A DNA stretch of 64,000 nucleotides from Haliclona indistincta (Eukaryota > Porifera > Demospongiae > Haplosclerida > Chalinidae), in NCBI GenBank assembly GCA_964017065.1, contig OZ024788.1, positions 12,108,845 to 12,172,844 on the forward strand, written 5' to 3'. The translations under genes were made by a program, and so were the position numbers. The notes under the pieces were generated by a model that worked only from the letters and a program-made list of their open reading frames with translations, ran no database searches and was not told where the DNA came from. Shown here in pieces: positions 28,311 to 40,100 of the stretch (position 1 is its first letter; every line of letters begins with the position of its first letter).

Positions 28311-29087
28311 TAACCTACATGTAAGTTAGTTACTGCCATGCCAGTGCTAATTCTTCTGCTTTTTGGTGTCACAGTTTCTATGATCGAGTAACAACGAGAT
28401 TCTAACAATAGTTATACCGCTGATAATCGGCGGGTTTCATTGTCACCGTGATCATTTAAAAAATTGTGAAATCTCGCGGTTCGTTCCACCCGGGTATATT
28501 TGTGGTATACAGTGGAACCTCTCTTAGATGACACCCCATAATGGAAACTTATTGAATCCCAAATATAACTCTCATAATGTATAACCCTCATAATGTAAAC
28601 CTTCATAATGTATAATAAACCCCTGACCGAGGACACCCTCTCTATAATGGACAATTTTTGTTGGTCCCGATGGTGTCTGCCTTAGAGGGGCTCCACTGTA
28701 TGCTAAACAGTGATCTCTGAAACTAGCAATGCAGGTAGAACTCGATATTATCTCGCTTTTAAACTGGTAAAAGTTCAATAAAACGCCTCATTCTAGAGTT
28801 TGCTCACGGCTTTTGCTGAAAATCAGGACTTCTCCCAAAGCATAACAACCCACAGCTGACTGCCTACATTTGTGTATAGTAGCTATTGAAAGTTAAATTT
28901 ATCAGTACATCGCTATTATTAGCATGTTCGTATGTTTTCTAATTTCGTATGTTGACAAAGAGTAGTTGTGTATACAATTTTATCACGGAAAAAGTTCACA
29001 CAGCATTTCAGTACAAGTATTGAACTTTTAAGAAATATGCAGTGCTTGCAACATCATTGCTGTGACTGTACTCTGAACTTTATATCT

Positions 29088-30083
29088 GTTCCGCGCTTTC
29101 TAGGAATTTGCGCTTTCTCGAGAAAGCGCAGCGCTTTTTAGGAATCCCTAGAAAGCGCGGGCTTTCTCTAGAAAGCGCTGCGCTTTCTCCAGAAAGCGCA
29201 GTCACAGAAAGCGCAATGGATACTGCGCTTTCTAAGGTTTAATTCCTGTTGTTACACGGCTCTCGTCGCTCAAGAATCGCCACAAAATAGCTCTCTACTA
29301 CTATAGATGTTAGAGTTTAAGTTGGGTGAGTCTTTTGTCGAGTGTAGTGGCCCATGGCAGCAACTCGTACTAGCGCTGGCGCTCTGACGATTTCACCTGA
29401 GCTACATGTAGCACAATGAGCCTGAGCGAGCATGCATGGTTCCACTTAAATTAGCTCAGTACTGATATTACCTAGCTCCCACAGCACACATCGTGTGTTA
29501 GGGTTGTTTTTACTCCAGCTATACCTGCATGCAGGCTGAGCTGTGCCTACTGTATGCTGGTCATGTCCATCATGCATGCCGCAGAAATGTTGTCAGCCTT
29601 CCTGTGCATTGTGACAGGGTACATCACACTAGGATGAGAGACAGGTAGCAGTCTAGGTAGCATTGCATACCCAGGCATGCATGCTATGGTCTTATAGGTA
29701 CAACAGAGCAGCACAGGTAATAGTAGTAGCTAAAGTGGAACCGTGCCTGCTCGCTCAGGCTCACTGTGCTATCTCACCAGCTCGATCGTCACAGCTGCAC
29801 TACGAGTTGCTGCCATGGGCCATTACACTCGACAAAAAACTTTGTAGAGCATTAATTCTAACACCTATAGCAGTAGAGAGCTATTTTGTGGCGATTCTTG
29901 AGCGACAAGAGCCGTGTAACAACAGGAGTTAAACCTTAGAAAGCGCAGTATCCGTTGCGCTTTCTGTGACTGCGCTTTCTGGAGAAGGCGCAGCGCTTTC
30001 TCGAGAAAGCCCGCGCTTTCTAGGGATTCCTAAAAAGCGCTGCACTTTCTCGAGAAAGCGCAAATTCCTAGAAAGCGCGGAAC
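29088..30083. mobile_element. 1-kb palindromic (foldback) element with GAAAGCGC subterminal repeats
   Basis: Arms of about 450 bp are inverted over nearly their whole length, with the centre near 29,550-29,600. The outer 140 bp of each arm holds about ten AGAAAGCGC motifs in both orientations. Inner arms share CCCATGGCAGCAACTCGTA and TAGAGAGCTATTTTGTGGCG. No coding was seen. Confidence 0.85.
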
Positions 30084-30093
30084 ATATCTATTA

Positions 30094-30725
30094 TAGACCT
30101 TTCCCATTAACAAGAAATGGAATACTATTATTGCGTGGAGTACTTTTTGGGTGCCGATTAGCACGTTTTGAATTGCAATGACTAGAGAAACAGCACTTTT
30201 TGACCGTCTGCCACTTTCTTGCGCTTTAGTTTTACTAACTTGCTTGAGCACTGTTTTTGATCTATGACACGCTATTGTTTGGTGAACTGTGAGAACTGTG
30301 TTTACTGGCTAGGACCTCCTTGTAGATAATCAACTTTCAGAGTGAATGAAGGAGCCTTTTTGAATAATTGGTCTATAAAACTTTTAATTGACATTTATAC
30401 GCAGGTCTCTGTTCATTTATCGATGGTAACACGCAATTTGAGAAAAATAGTGAAAAAGGCTCCGTCATTCACTCAAGGATGTTGATGGCTTGATACAAGA
30501 CGCACTACCACGCTGCATTATCTTTTGAGAAAAAAATTTAAAGTGATATCGAGATTGAGTCCGCTTTGCACTTTACAGATATTAGCTACTGAGACTCGCT
30601 GGGTATATGAGGACGCATGTTGTAATGCTTCACAGCAGGTTTTGTCCTGTTTGGTAGTTTCTGTCAGATGCTCTAGGACACATTACATCGAGAACTTTAA
30701 CCTGCCACCTTAATGGGAAAGTCTA
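30094..30725. mobile_element. MITE with TAGAC(C)TTTCCCATTAA termini
   Basis: Imperfect TIRs TAGACCTTTCCCATTAA and TAGACTTTCCCATTAAG. A second internal inverted pair (AGTGAATGAAGGAGCCTTTTT) lies at 30,342 and 30,453. Confidence 0.7.
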
Positions 30726-30925
30726 TTGCAGTGTCTTGCTGGATAGCCCCACCCTTTCGCTAGTCAGTGCGTGAAGGAAATGGATATACTCTTTGCCATA
30801 ATTTTTTTTTCAAAATGTAAACTTACGTACTATGCTACTATTGAAATTAGTTGACCCTGTTTTAAATTTATTGTACAGTTCTGGTGATAATTATAATTAT
30901 GTTTATATGTTATAATATTATGTAG

Positions 30926-31128
30926 GACAAGGCTAATGAGCTGATTGCAAGAATTTATGAACTTGAGCAGTTCTACGAGAAATATTCTATAAAGCAATCT
31001 TCTTTGCCATCGTACAACAACATTACTGCTTTCAAAAAAAGGATGTCTAATGGAATGTTGCTACTTCCTGTTATTGGTCGAGGCAGTTCAGGAAAATCAA
31101 CTTTAATTGACAGCATTCTTGGTGATAA
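30926..31128 (+). CDS. P-loop exon (Walker A)
   Basis: Phase 0 in after TTATGTAG, and phase 2 out (AA) before GTAAGT. It carries VIGRGSSGKSTLIDSILGD at its 3' end; the split Lys codon is completed by exon 41494. Confidence 0.8.
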
Positions 31129-34100
31129 GTAAGTTCAGGATTGTGTATACCAAAACAAACAATTATTGTGGTAGAACCGAGCAAGCAAGAGAAATTATTT
31201 TTTCAAAAAGTTAAATTACAGAGGGTTGTTTGTATGCACAATCAGTGGCGTAACTACCGTGAGGCAGAGGAGGCGCTTGCCTCCTCGCTTTTGCCCAGCT
31301 AATTTTTTTGGAACGTATATATCTTGCCTAGTACAGCTGTCTTGCCTGACACAGATGTCTCTATCGTGCTCTCCACTCCATCCTGACCATCCAGGATATG
31401 TACCGCGAGCGCGCCATGCTATGGCGCTGCTACGAGGCAGCAAAAATGATGTAATTCTATGAATATTAATTAGTTATTTGCAAAAATCGCGCGCGCTTAT
31501 GCGCGCGCCTCCTTGGTTACTATTTTCTAGTTACGTCCCTGACAATGCAAATGAGAGTTTCAAAGTTCGTAGGTTTTGCAAATTTTCGCCGTTGTAAAGT
31601 GTAGCTGACAGAAAAAGATACAGTAATTTCAGTTTCACAGTTGTTTAGGAGACGCAAACAGCTAACTTTTCTGCAAAGGCCGTAATCACAAAGAAATAAT
31701 TTTGTTCTCGATACTCATAGTTTTTAGCTCAACACTGCCTAGAGCAGCCGATTTAGCTCCTTCTGATGTGGCCTCTGGTAAGAACAACGCAAACTTGTTG
31801 ACGAATCCATGTGGCAACTCTTGAGTACTGTTGATAGATTACTCCTTCGCTGAGTATGAGACCGCCAGGCTTCGTGGTTCTTTACAGATCAATCCTTTCT
31901 TGTTCTCCTCGCGCAAATTTACTCATTATTCTATTAATTTTAATGACACTAGCAAGCACTTAGCTACTACTGTTCCAAATATGGAAGCATGGTGTGGCTG
32001 TGGTTTGGCATATAGCTGTTGTACCACAAATATCGCTCATGAACCTAATTGTCGTTGCGTGAATATCACTATAAGTGATATATTTTTAGTATTATTAGGG
32101 AGCCACGGTAGTGCCTCCCTAAGAGGGATGATCGAAAAAAACAAGATGGCAACTACATACAGTGTATTAGTGTTCAAACGCTAATATTTCGTCTGGTGAT
32201 ACATTTTATATGTTCAAAGACACTTAGATCTGCTCTCTGGTGTTGCCCCATCTTACATTAGCAAGGAGATTGCTCGAAATTGTTACTAAAGTGACGAACC
32301 TAGAAACGGTGAAAATCAAGTTTCGTTATCTTCGTTTTCTTCTTTCTTTCCTCAACGCGCCTAGCGCCTTTACACGAGCAGTGGCAGGACCAAAACACCC
32401 ACGAACAGTCGTGAAATTCTCCTGGCAGGTGCCTTTTGAACTTGTTTTTAGTGAAACGGCGATATAAATGCCGCGATTTCTCGATCGTGATCTATTGTCA
32501 GCTAGACGCCATTATTGTGATTGTGCAATACGCACGTGACCAAGCAGTGGTTAGCGCACGCGACCAAGCACTAGCTTGAGTATCGCCGTGCGTGCCGTAT
32601 GGATCACGGAGAACAAATATTTGTCTGAAGTCTTCAAAGAGTGGTATGCTCGAGTAGGATCTGTCACGGAATTTTTGGTCCGCGGAAATCTTGGTCCGGC
32701 AGACCAAAATTACCGGTAAAAATGGTCCGCCCGGACTAAATTTTCCTGGAAAAATTGGTCCGACCCTGAAATATTTGGTCCGGGTGCGGACCAAAATTAC
32801 CGGTAAAAATCGTCCGCCCGGACCAATTTTTCCAGTGCTACCATCAACAACTGCTGCTGCTAAATTTGGTTTCGAAGATATTGTCGTTGGAAATAGTCGC
32901 TACAGAGTAATATGACCAATTAGAACAGTTCTGCCATGCGCTCACATTTTACCTTCGCACGTGCACTCGATCGCTAGCGCGGTAAGACACCGATTCACCA
33001 CGGAACAAGGACTGTCAGGAAATCAAATGGAAGTGACGACGAGGAGGATGAACATCTTGTTGAACTCGCCTTCCAGTATTTCACCAATCAGGGGTATCCC
33101 GAGGAATACAGCGATGGTAGAAAGAGGACCGGGCAATAAGGCAAAGAAGTTTGAAGTTGTTGGAGGTGACAAGCATAAGATTGAAGTTTCAGCAGTCTGA
33201 CATGAGGCATCATCTTCGACAGTGTTTGGTGGTCAATCGACTTTCCCACGACAAGAAAGGAAGAGAGAGGAGGAGTGCTATACACCGAGTTCCGGTTTAT
33301 ATTGAATGTGCAGAATGCCAGATCACTTCAGCGAGGATAATAATGATAAAGTGCAGCCATTGTAAACAATGGTATCATCGTGTTTGCTTCAACTAAGAAG
33401 CGGTGGTACTGTTCACTTTGTAGTTAGTTCATTTTAGTTGAATTTACTGTTGTGGTAAAATGAGTTTGACTGTTTATACTAACTAAACATGAATTCGTCT
33501 GCGGATACATACATAGACTTGATGCACAGACAGCCTGATAAAAGGATGTGAAAGTCTGAAAGAAGAAAGTTATCATGAATTTCGTCTTTCCGATCTACAT
33601 TATAGAAAATTAAAAAGATTTCTATCGAAATCAAAAGGATGTAGGGTTGTGAAATCTACCACTGGTCAACAATGTAAACTAACAAGGAACAAGCATGGAA
33701 TGGTAACACGATTGACTTGCTAACAGACCATAGATCCCTACATCAGTGGCTGCTGTAGTTGACTATAGCTAGTTCAGCTTGTTGCTGTTGACTGACACCT
33801 GACGTGCATTCAGCTTGTGACAGCTTATGTACAGCCACTGATGTAGGGATCTATGGTCTGTTAGCAAGTCAATCGTGTTACCATTCCATGCTTGTTCCTT
33901 GTTAGTTTACATTGTTGACCAGTGGTAGATTTCACAACCCTACATCCTTTTGATTTCGATAGAAATCTTTTTAATTTTCTTGTTTGTGTCCTTTTTTTCT
34001 TTTTCAGTGAAGTACAGTTCAATATCATGCAATTACTGTGCCATCTTTATTTCCACCATTGGTTTGGTTTTCCTGTTGTTGATGGCTTTTCTTTATTATT

Positions 34101-37100
34101 AACAATTTTAAACTTGTAGCTAAATAATTCTTATGCTGTAGATATCAGCTCGCCTACGCATGCATGAATACATGTATACAGTGCATACGAGCCCCGCCCA
34201 CACTTGTTTACGGCGGTTATAATTATCTGTCAAGGCAGAATGGTGATTCTGCGCTTGCTAGCTTACCGTTCTTCGAAGACTCCAGACAAATATGTGTTCT
34301 CCGTGATCTATACGGCGTGGCGAATCTGGCGATACTCAAGCTTGTGCTTTGTCACGTGCGCTAACCACAGCTTGGTCACGTGCGTATTGCGCAATCACAA
34401 TAATTAATGGCGTCTAACACTTAGCTGACAATGGATCACGATCGAGAAATCGCGGAATTTATATCGCCGTTTCGCTAAAAACTAAGTTCAAAAGGCACAT
34501 GCCAGGAGAATTTCACGACTGTTCGTGGGTGTTTTGATCTCGGCACTGCTCGCATAAAGGCGCTAGGCGCGCTGAAGAAGAAGAAGAAGAAGAAGAACTA
34601 GAAGAAAACGAAGATGACGAAACTCGATTTTCACCGTTTCCAGGTTCGTCACTTTAGTAACAATTTCGAGCGATCTCCTTGCTACTGTAAGATGGGGCAA
34701 CGCTAGAGAGCAGATTTAGGAGTCTTTGTATTAGTTATATCACTCCCACGAGGGATATAACAGATTTATCTACTGTTGCTATGTGGTTGCCAAGGATGCC
34801 TTGGCAACCTGTTACGTCACCGCCATCGCCTAGCAACGTACATGACGTCACATGAAAATGGCGAAAGAACGTGCTACCATGGTGCTGGCTCCTGGCTGGT
34901 CTAGCTGTTCACCCGTGAGCTTTCTCGGCTGTCAGTGTTGTTAATGAAGCGTTTCTATCTACCAGGAAAAGGTTGAGATTAGACTTACATCCAAAGTTGT
35001 TATGTCGGCGATCTACAATGACTCAGCTTGCCTATACCCGGCGCGGTTATGTAGCTGAGGCGCATAGATCGCTACTATTTCGCCTCCCGAGTGTCTTCGT
35101 GTTGTTGCTGGCTGTGCTGTCATAATCAACGATGATTTTAACACACTGAACAATTTCCACCCCCCCCCGCCACTCGCAGTTTATTGGGAGCCTGCTCATT
35201 GGACTGTAGCTCTCTCATGTGTTCCTGTATAATGTGTTTACTATGTTTTGATGTTGAATTGTTTGATGAACGTGATGGTGCGTGTATTAAAGCTATCGTG
35301 TCGGTACAAAGGTCACCTCAGATATAGCACTCTTGGCCGCATGATATAGCATTCTTGGCCGCATGATATAGCACTGTAGGCGGTTCCCAGTGCTATGGTC
35401 GATTTATGAAACGCGTATATCCTTAGCAACCACATAGCAACGGTATATAATGACGTATACAATTCATCACCAGGCGAAATATCAGCATTTGAACGCTAAT
35501 ACATTGTATGTAGCCGCCATCTTGTTTTCTCGTTCAACCCTACATAGGGAGACACTACCGTGTCTCCCTAATAATTCAATTCAATTTCAATTCATAATGA
35601 ACCTATAGGGGCATTGTATTTGCCTGAAAGCGCTTGCCTCTGATCTAGCTATGGACATTATTCATCGTAGAATTGTCTGAGAGCGCTTACAACGCGCATT
35701 ACAGCAGAATGTCTTGATCGCCATGGTCGGACCATTTTTTCCGGAGGCGGACCGATTTTACCGGTAATTTTGGTCCGCCGGACCAAAATTTCCACTGTAA
35801 AATTGGTCCGTCCGGACCGATTTCTCCCGGACCAAAAATCCAGGGACAGATCACCATTCTGCACTTGCCAGATAATTATAACCGTTGAATAGGTCTATAA
35901 ACAAGTGTGAGTGGGGCTCGTATGCACTGCATGCATGCATGCGCAGGCGAGCAGATATGTTCAGTATAAAAATTTTAGCTACGTGTATAAAATTATTAAT
36001 GATAAAGAAAAGCCATCAGCAACTGGAAAACTAAACTAATTGTGGAAGCAAAGACGGCTCAGTACATGCATGATAATGAACTGCACTTCACTGAAGAAAA
36101 AGGACACAAACAAGAAAATTAAAAAGATTTTTATCAAAATCAAAAGGATGTAGGATAAAGAAATCTAATACTGGCCCACAATGCTAACAGACCATAGATC
36201 CTACATCAGTGGCTGTACATAAGATCAATATTTTGTCACAAGCTGAATTCAATTCAATGCACGTCTTGTGTCAGTCAACAGCAACTAGCTGAACTAGCTA
36301 TAGTCAACCACAGCAGCCACTTATGTAGTATCTAAGGTCTGTTAGCAAGTCAATCGTGTTACCAATCCATGCTAGCTCACTGTTGGTTTACCAGTACCAG
36401 ATTTCTACATCCCTGCATCCTTTTGATTTCGTTAGAAATCTTTTTTATTTTCTTGTTTTTCAAGTGTTAGTAAGAAGCTTAACCCTTTAATTACTAAATC
36501 ATCTTTTGGAATTTTAACCTCATTAATGCTGACCAATTCTCTCGTGAATATCTTGTGTGTCTTTTGTACTACTGGTCTCAAATTAGTGTCCTTTTCGCTA
36601 GTGAGTAACCGCAATTGCCCATACTCAAGTTGGTCAGGATGCCTCTCCCACTGCAGAAGTGAAGCCAATAATGTACAGCGACTTAGTCTACTTAATTTGG
36701 GGCTGGCTACTGAAAAGCACATACTAATAGCAGTGGTTTTGATGAGTGCATGATGTAGCTCAGATCATGGAGAATGTGCCCCAAAGCTGTAAAATGTCAA
36801 ACTTTCTCGATTGAAATTTTTAAACCGTTATTTGCACTCAAGCCATAGAAAAAGAATCCCATTAAGGGCAGACATTCAACTAGGGTCAAAGGTCATTGCG
36901 CGCGTTCGTGTGCGCCCGCGTACAGAATTACTATAAAGGCTTGTTTGTAGCACCAACCAGTCAGTTGGTTCGGTGGCACAGAGGTTTAGTATGGTGGCTT
37001 GTGATGCAATCGGTCAGGGTTCGATTCTCGCTGAATGAATTTTTTTGTGTTTTTTTTATTTAGAAAAGTTAAGTTTTTAGCTCCATCCTTAGTGAGGCCT

Positions 37101-40100
37101 GTTTTTGACGACTCTCCCGACGATCCTTACTTAGGAAGACCCTCCCAACGATCCTTAGTTAGGAAGACCCTCCCGACGATCCTTAGTTAGTTAGGAAGAC
37201 CCTCCCGACGATCCTTAGTTAGTTAGGAAGACCCTCCCTACTTTGCGCAGTTAGGAGAAGGTTTTTAGGGTTTTGGGTTTAGCTTTATGTTAAACTTAGT
37301 GCTACAAACAAGCCTTTATAGTAATTCTGTACCCGCGCGATGACCTTTGACTCTGGTTGAATGTCTGCCCTTAACGGGATTCATAGAAAAAGTCAAGTAT
37401 TATGCCGCGCGGTAGTCGTGGCATATTTAGGGTTGGCACGAAAACAAGATGGCGGATACACCAGACTGAAAACGAGTTAATCACCTATTTCTCTTCTCTA
37501 GTAAAATCTCACGGTATTTTAATCACCTGGTGTTCATGCTGATGGGTAAGCGCTTGCAATGAGTCCATTAAGTCCATCAAGAAAACATGTTGGAAGACAA
37601 AAAAATATATGGCGTCTCACGGTCAGGAGGCAAAATTACGACACGCTCATATCTTCGCCGCACGGGCGTTTCAAGCGATTCTAACCGTCTGAGGCGTCTT
37701 AGACGATGTTGTCGATGCTAAAGAGACCTTTAGTAACAGCAGAAATGAAGTCTAAGGTGGTAAACCAAAGTTTACGTGACACCCGTTTGTTCATCTTCTT
37801 TCTTCTTCTTATTCTTCTTCTCCAGCAAGCCTAGCGCCGTGGCGAGTGAGCTATTCAAGACAAAACCTACACAGACACTACACTAGTCATTGTGAGCAGT
37901 GCACTTGATATCTATTTAAGCCTAAAACACTAGCAGAAGCAAGTAGTTCCAAGAAAACAGCAATTTTTGGTCCATAACAGACTCCATTCCATGCATTCTG
38001 CTTGAACTCCGTTACTAGGTTACGCCTACTCGCACACCCGTGAATGTAATTATTCTAATACAAGCGCACCTTAGTACAAATTGCTTGGAAGGCGAGTGCT
38101 GTTGCCACTAGCAGTGTTCACAGCAGACACTGAGCAAATCTTCACTGGTACACTGGATTTGCCTGTTCAGGCTTGTAAGAATGCTAACTTAAGCTTAGAT
38201 AATGTTGCGTGGTACGTGTTGCATGCATGCAGTGCAGAACCGATCGAGTGCAGCCAAGGTGCATTCAGTGGAATAGTTCTCTTTACACGGTATTAGCATA
38301 AGTGCCAACTAAGTCATTAATAAACAAGAAAATTAAAAAGATTTCTATCGAAATCAAAAGGATGTAGGGTTGTTAAATCTACCACTGGTCCACAATGTAA
38401 ACTAACAAGGAACAAGCATGGAATGGTAACACGATTGACTTGCTAACAGACCATAGATCCCTACATCAGTGGCTGCTGTAGTTGATTCTAGCTAGTTCAG
38501 CTAGTTGCTGTTGACTGACACCTGACTTGCATTCAGCTTGTGACAAAATATTGATCATGTACAGCCACTGATGTAGGGATCTATGGTCTGTTAGCAAGTC
38601 AATCGTGTTACCATTCCATGCTTGTTCCTTGTTAGTTTACATTGTGGACCAGTGGTAGATTTAACAACCCTACATCCTTTTGATTTCGATAGAAATCTTT
38701 TTAATTTTCTTGTTTGTGTCCTTTTTCTTTTTAAGTGAAATGCAGTTCAATATCATGCACGTACTGAGCCATCTTTGTTTCCACCATTGGTTTAGTTTTC
38801 CTGTTGTTGATGGCTTTTCTTTATTATTAACAATTTTAAACTTGTATCCAAAAATAATTGTTATACTGTACATATCAGCTCGCCTACGCATACATGCATA
38901 CGAGCCCCACCCGCACTTGTTTGTACAGCGGTTATATTATCTGGCAAGCGCAGAATGGTGATCCTATTCGTACGGTGGCCCTAAAGGTCGCCTCTCGCGA
39001 CTCATGCCCTCGTGCCTCACGAACGTTCTCTCCTCCCTCACGAACGTTCTGTCCTCAATCACGAATGTTCTCTCATCCCTCACGAATGTTCTCTCCTCCC
39101 TCACGGTACGAACGCTTCTCGAAAGTTATTAAAACGAGTATTAAGGTTAAGAATACCACGCCTACCGCGAGCAAGTAGATATGGTTGCCTAAAAAAACAC
39201 TGGTAGCATCGCGTGTGTTGGTTTGGCTGGACAAAGCATCGCATATCCAGTCAGAGCAAAGACTGCACTTTGTCGTTTGCAAAAGCGATTGCTAGACTCG
39301 TTGCCATAGTGCAACGCCGGAGCAGCTTCGTCTACTGAAAAAGTCGAAATCTCGTTGTGGGCATTCTGTTACTGTAGTCTGTAGCACGACTAGACTTGGC
39401 ATGTAGCTAGACAGCTTAGTTATCTAGGGATCAACGTATCCATTTTCGATATCAGGTTTTTAATTGCAGAGTTATGTTACGCACAGGCTAGTAATTCTCG
39501 AGTGCCTTTATGCGTGAACATAACTCGGCAACTAAAGTTGATATCGAAAAATGGATCCGTTGATCCCTAGATAACTAAGCTGTCTAGCTGCTACAGACTA
39601 CAGTAACAGAATGCCCACAACGAGATTTCGACTTTTTCAGTAGACGAAGCTGCTCCGGCGTTGCACTATGGCAACGAGTCTAGCAATCGCTTTTGCAAAC
39701 GACAAAGTGCAGTCTTTGCTCTGACTGAATATGCGATGCTTTGTCCAGCCAAACCAACACACGCGATGCTACCAGTGTTTTTTCAGGCAACCATATCTAC
39801 TTGCTCGGTAGGCATGGTATCCTTAACCTTAATACTCGTTTTAATAACTTTCCAGAAGCGTTCGTGAGGGTGGAGAGAACATTCGTGAGGGATGAGAGAA
39901 CATTCGTGATGGAGGACAGAACGTTCGTGAGGGAGGAGAGAACGTTCGTGAGGGACGAGGGCATGAGTCGCGAGAGGCGACCTTTAGGGCCACCGTATAT
40001 TTGAGCTTACCGTTCTTCGAAGACTCCAGACAAATAAGTGTTCTCTGTGATCCATACGCTTGGTCACGTGCGCTAACCACTGCTTGGTCACGTGCGTATT

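Larger units (their letters stand above)
32662..35848 (+). mobile_element. 3.2-kb TIR element with 4-bp GATC duplication, Ginger-like
   Basis: Ends TGTCACGGAATTTTTGGTCCG and the inverse of TGTCCCTGGATTTTTGGTCC, with GGTCCG/CCGGACC repeats over about 150 bp at each end, flanked by GATC (32,658-32,661 and 35,849-35,852). Inside are a coding relic (about 33,015-33,395) and a complete nested B-A composite in minus orientation, itself interrupted. A 4-bp duplication, TGTCA end and PHD-like/integrase-like fragment suggest the Ginger group; this is inference. Confidence 0.65.

Noticed and set aside
30540..30649. Possible extra P-loop gene exon (open, phase 0 in and out, after TTTACAG)
   Set aside because: It lies within the 30,094-30,725 MITE and has no conserved sequence; coincidental.
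37110..37235. Possible CRISPR or satellite array
   Set aside because: Tandem 30-bp units without spacers inside a MITE with its own target duplication.
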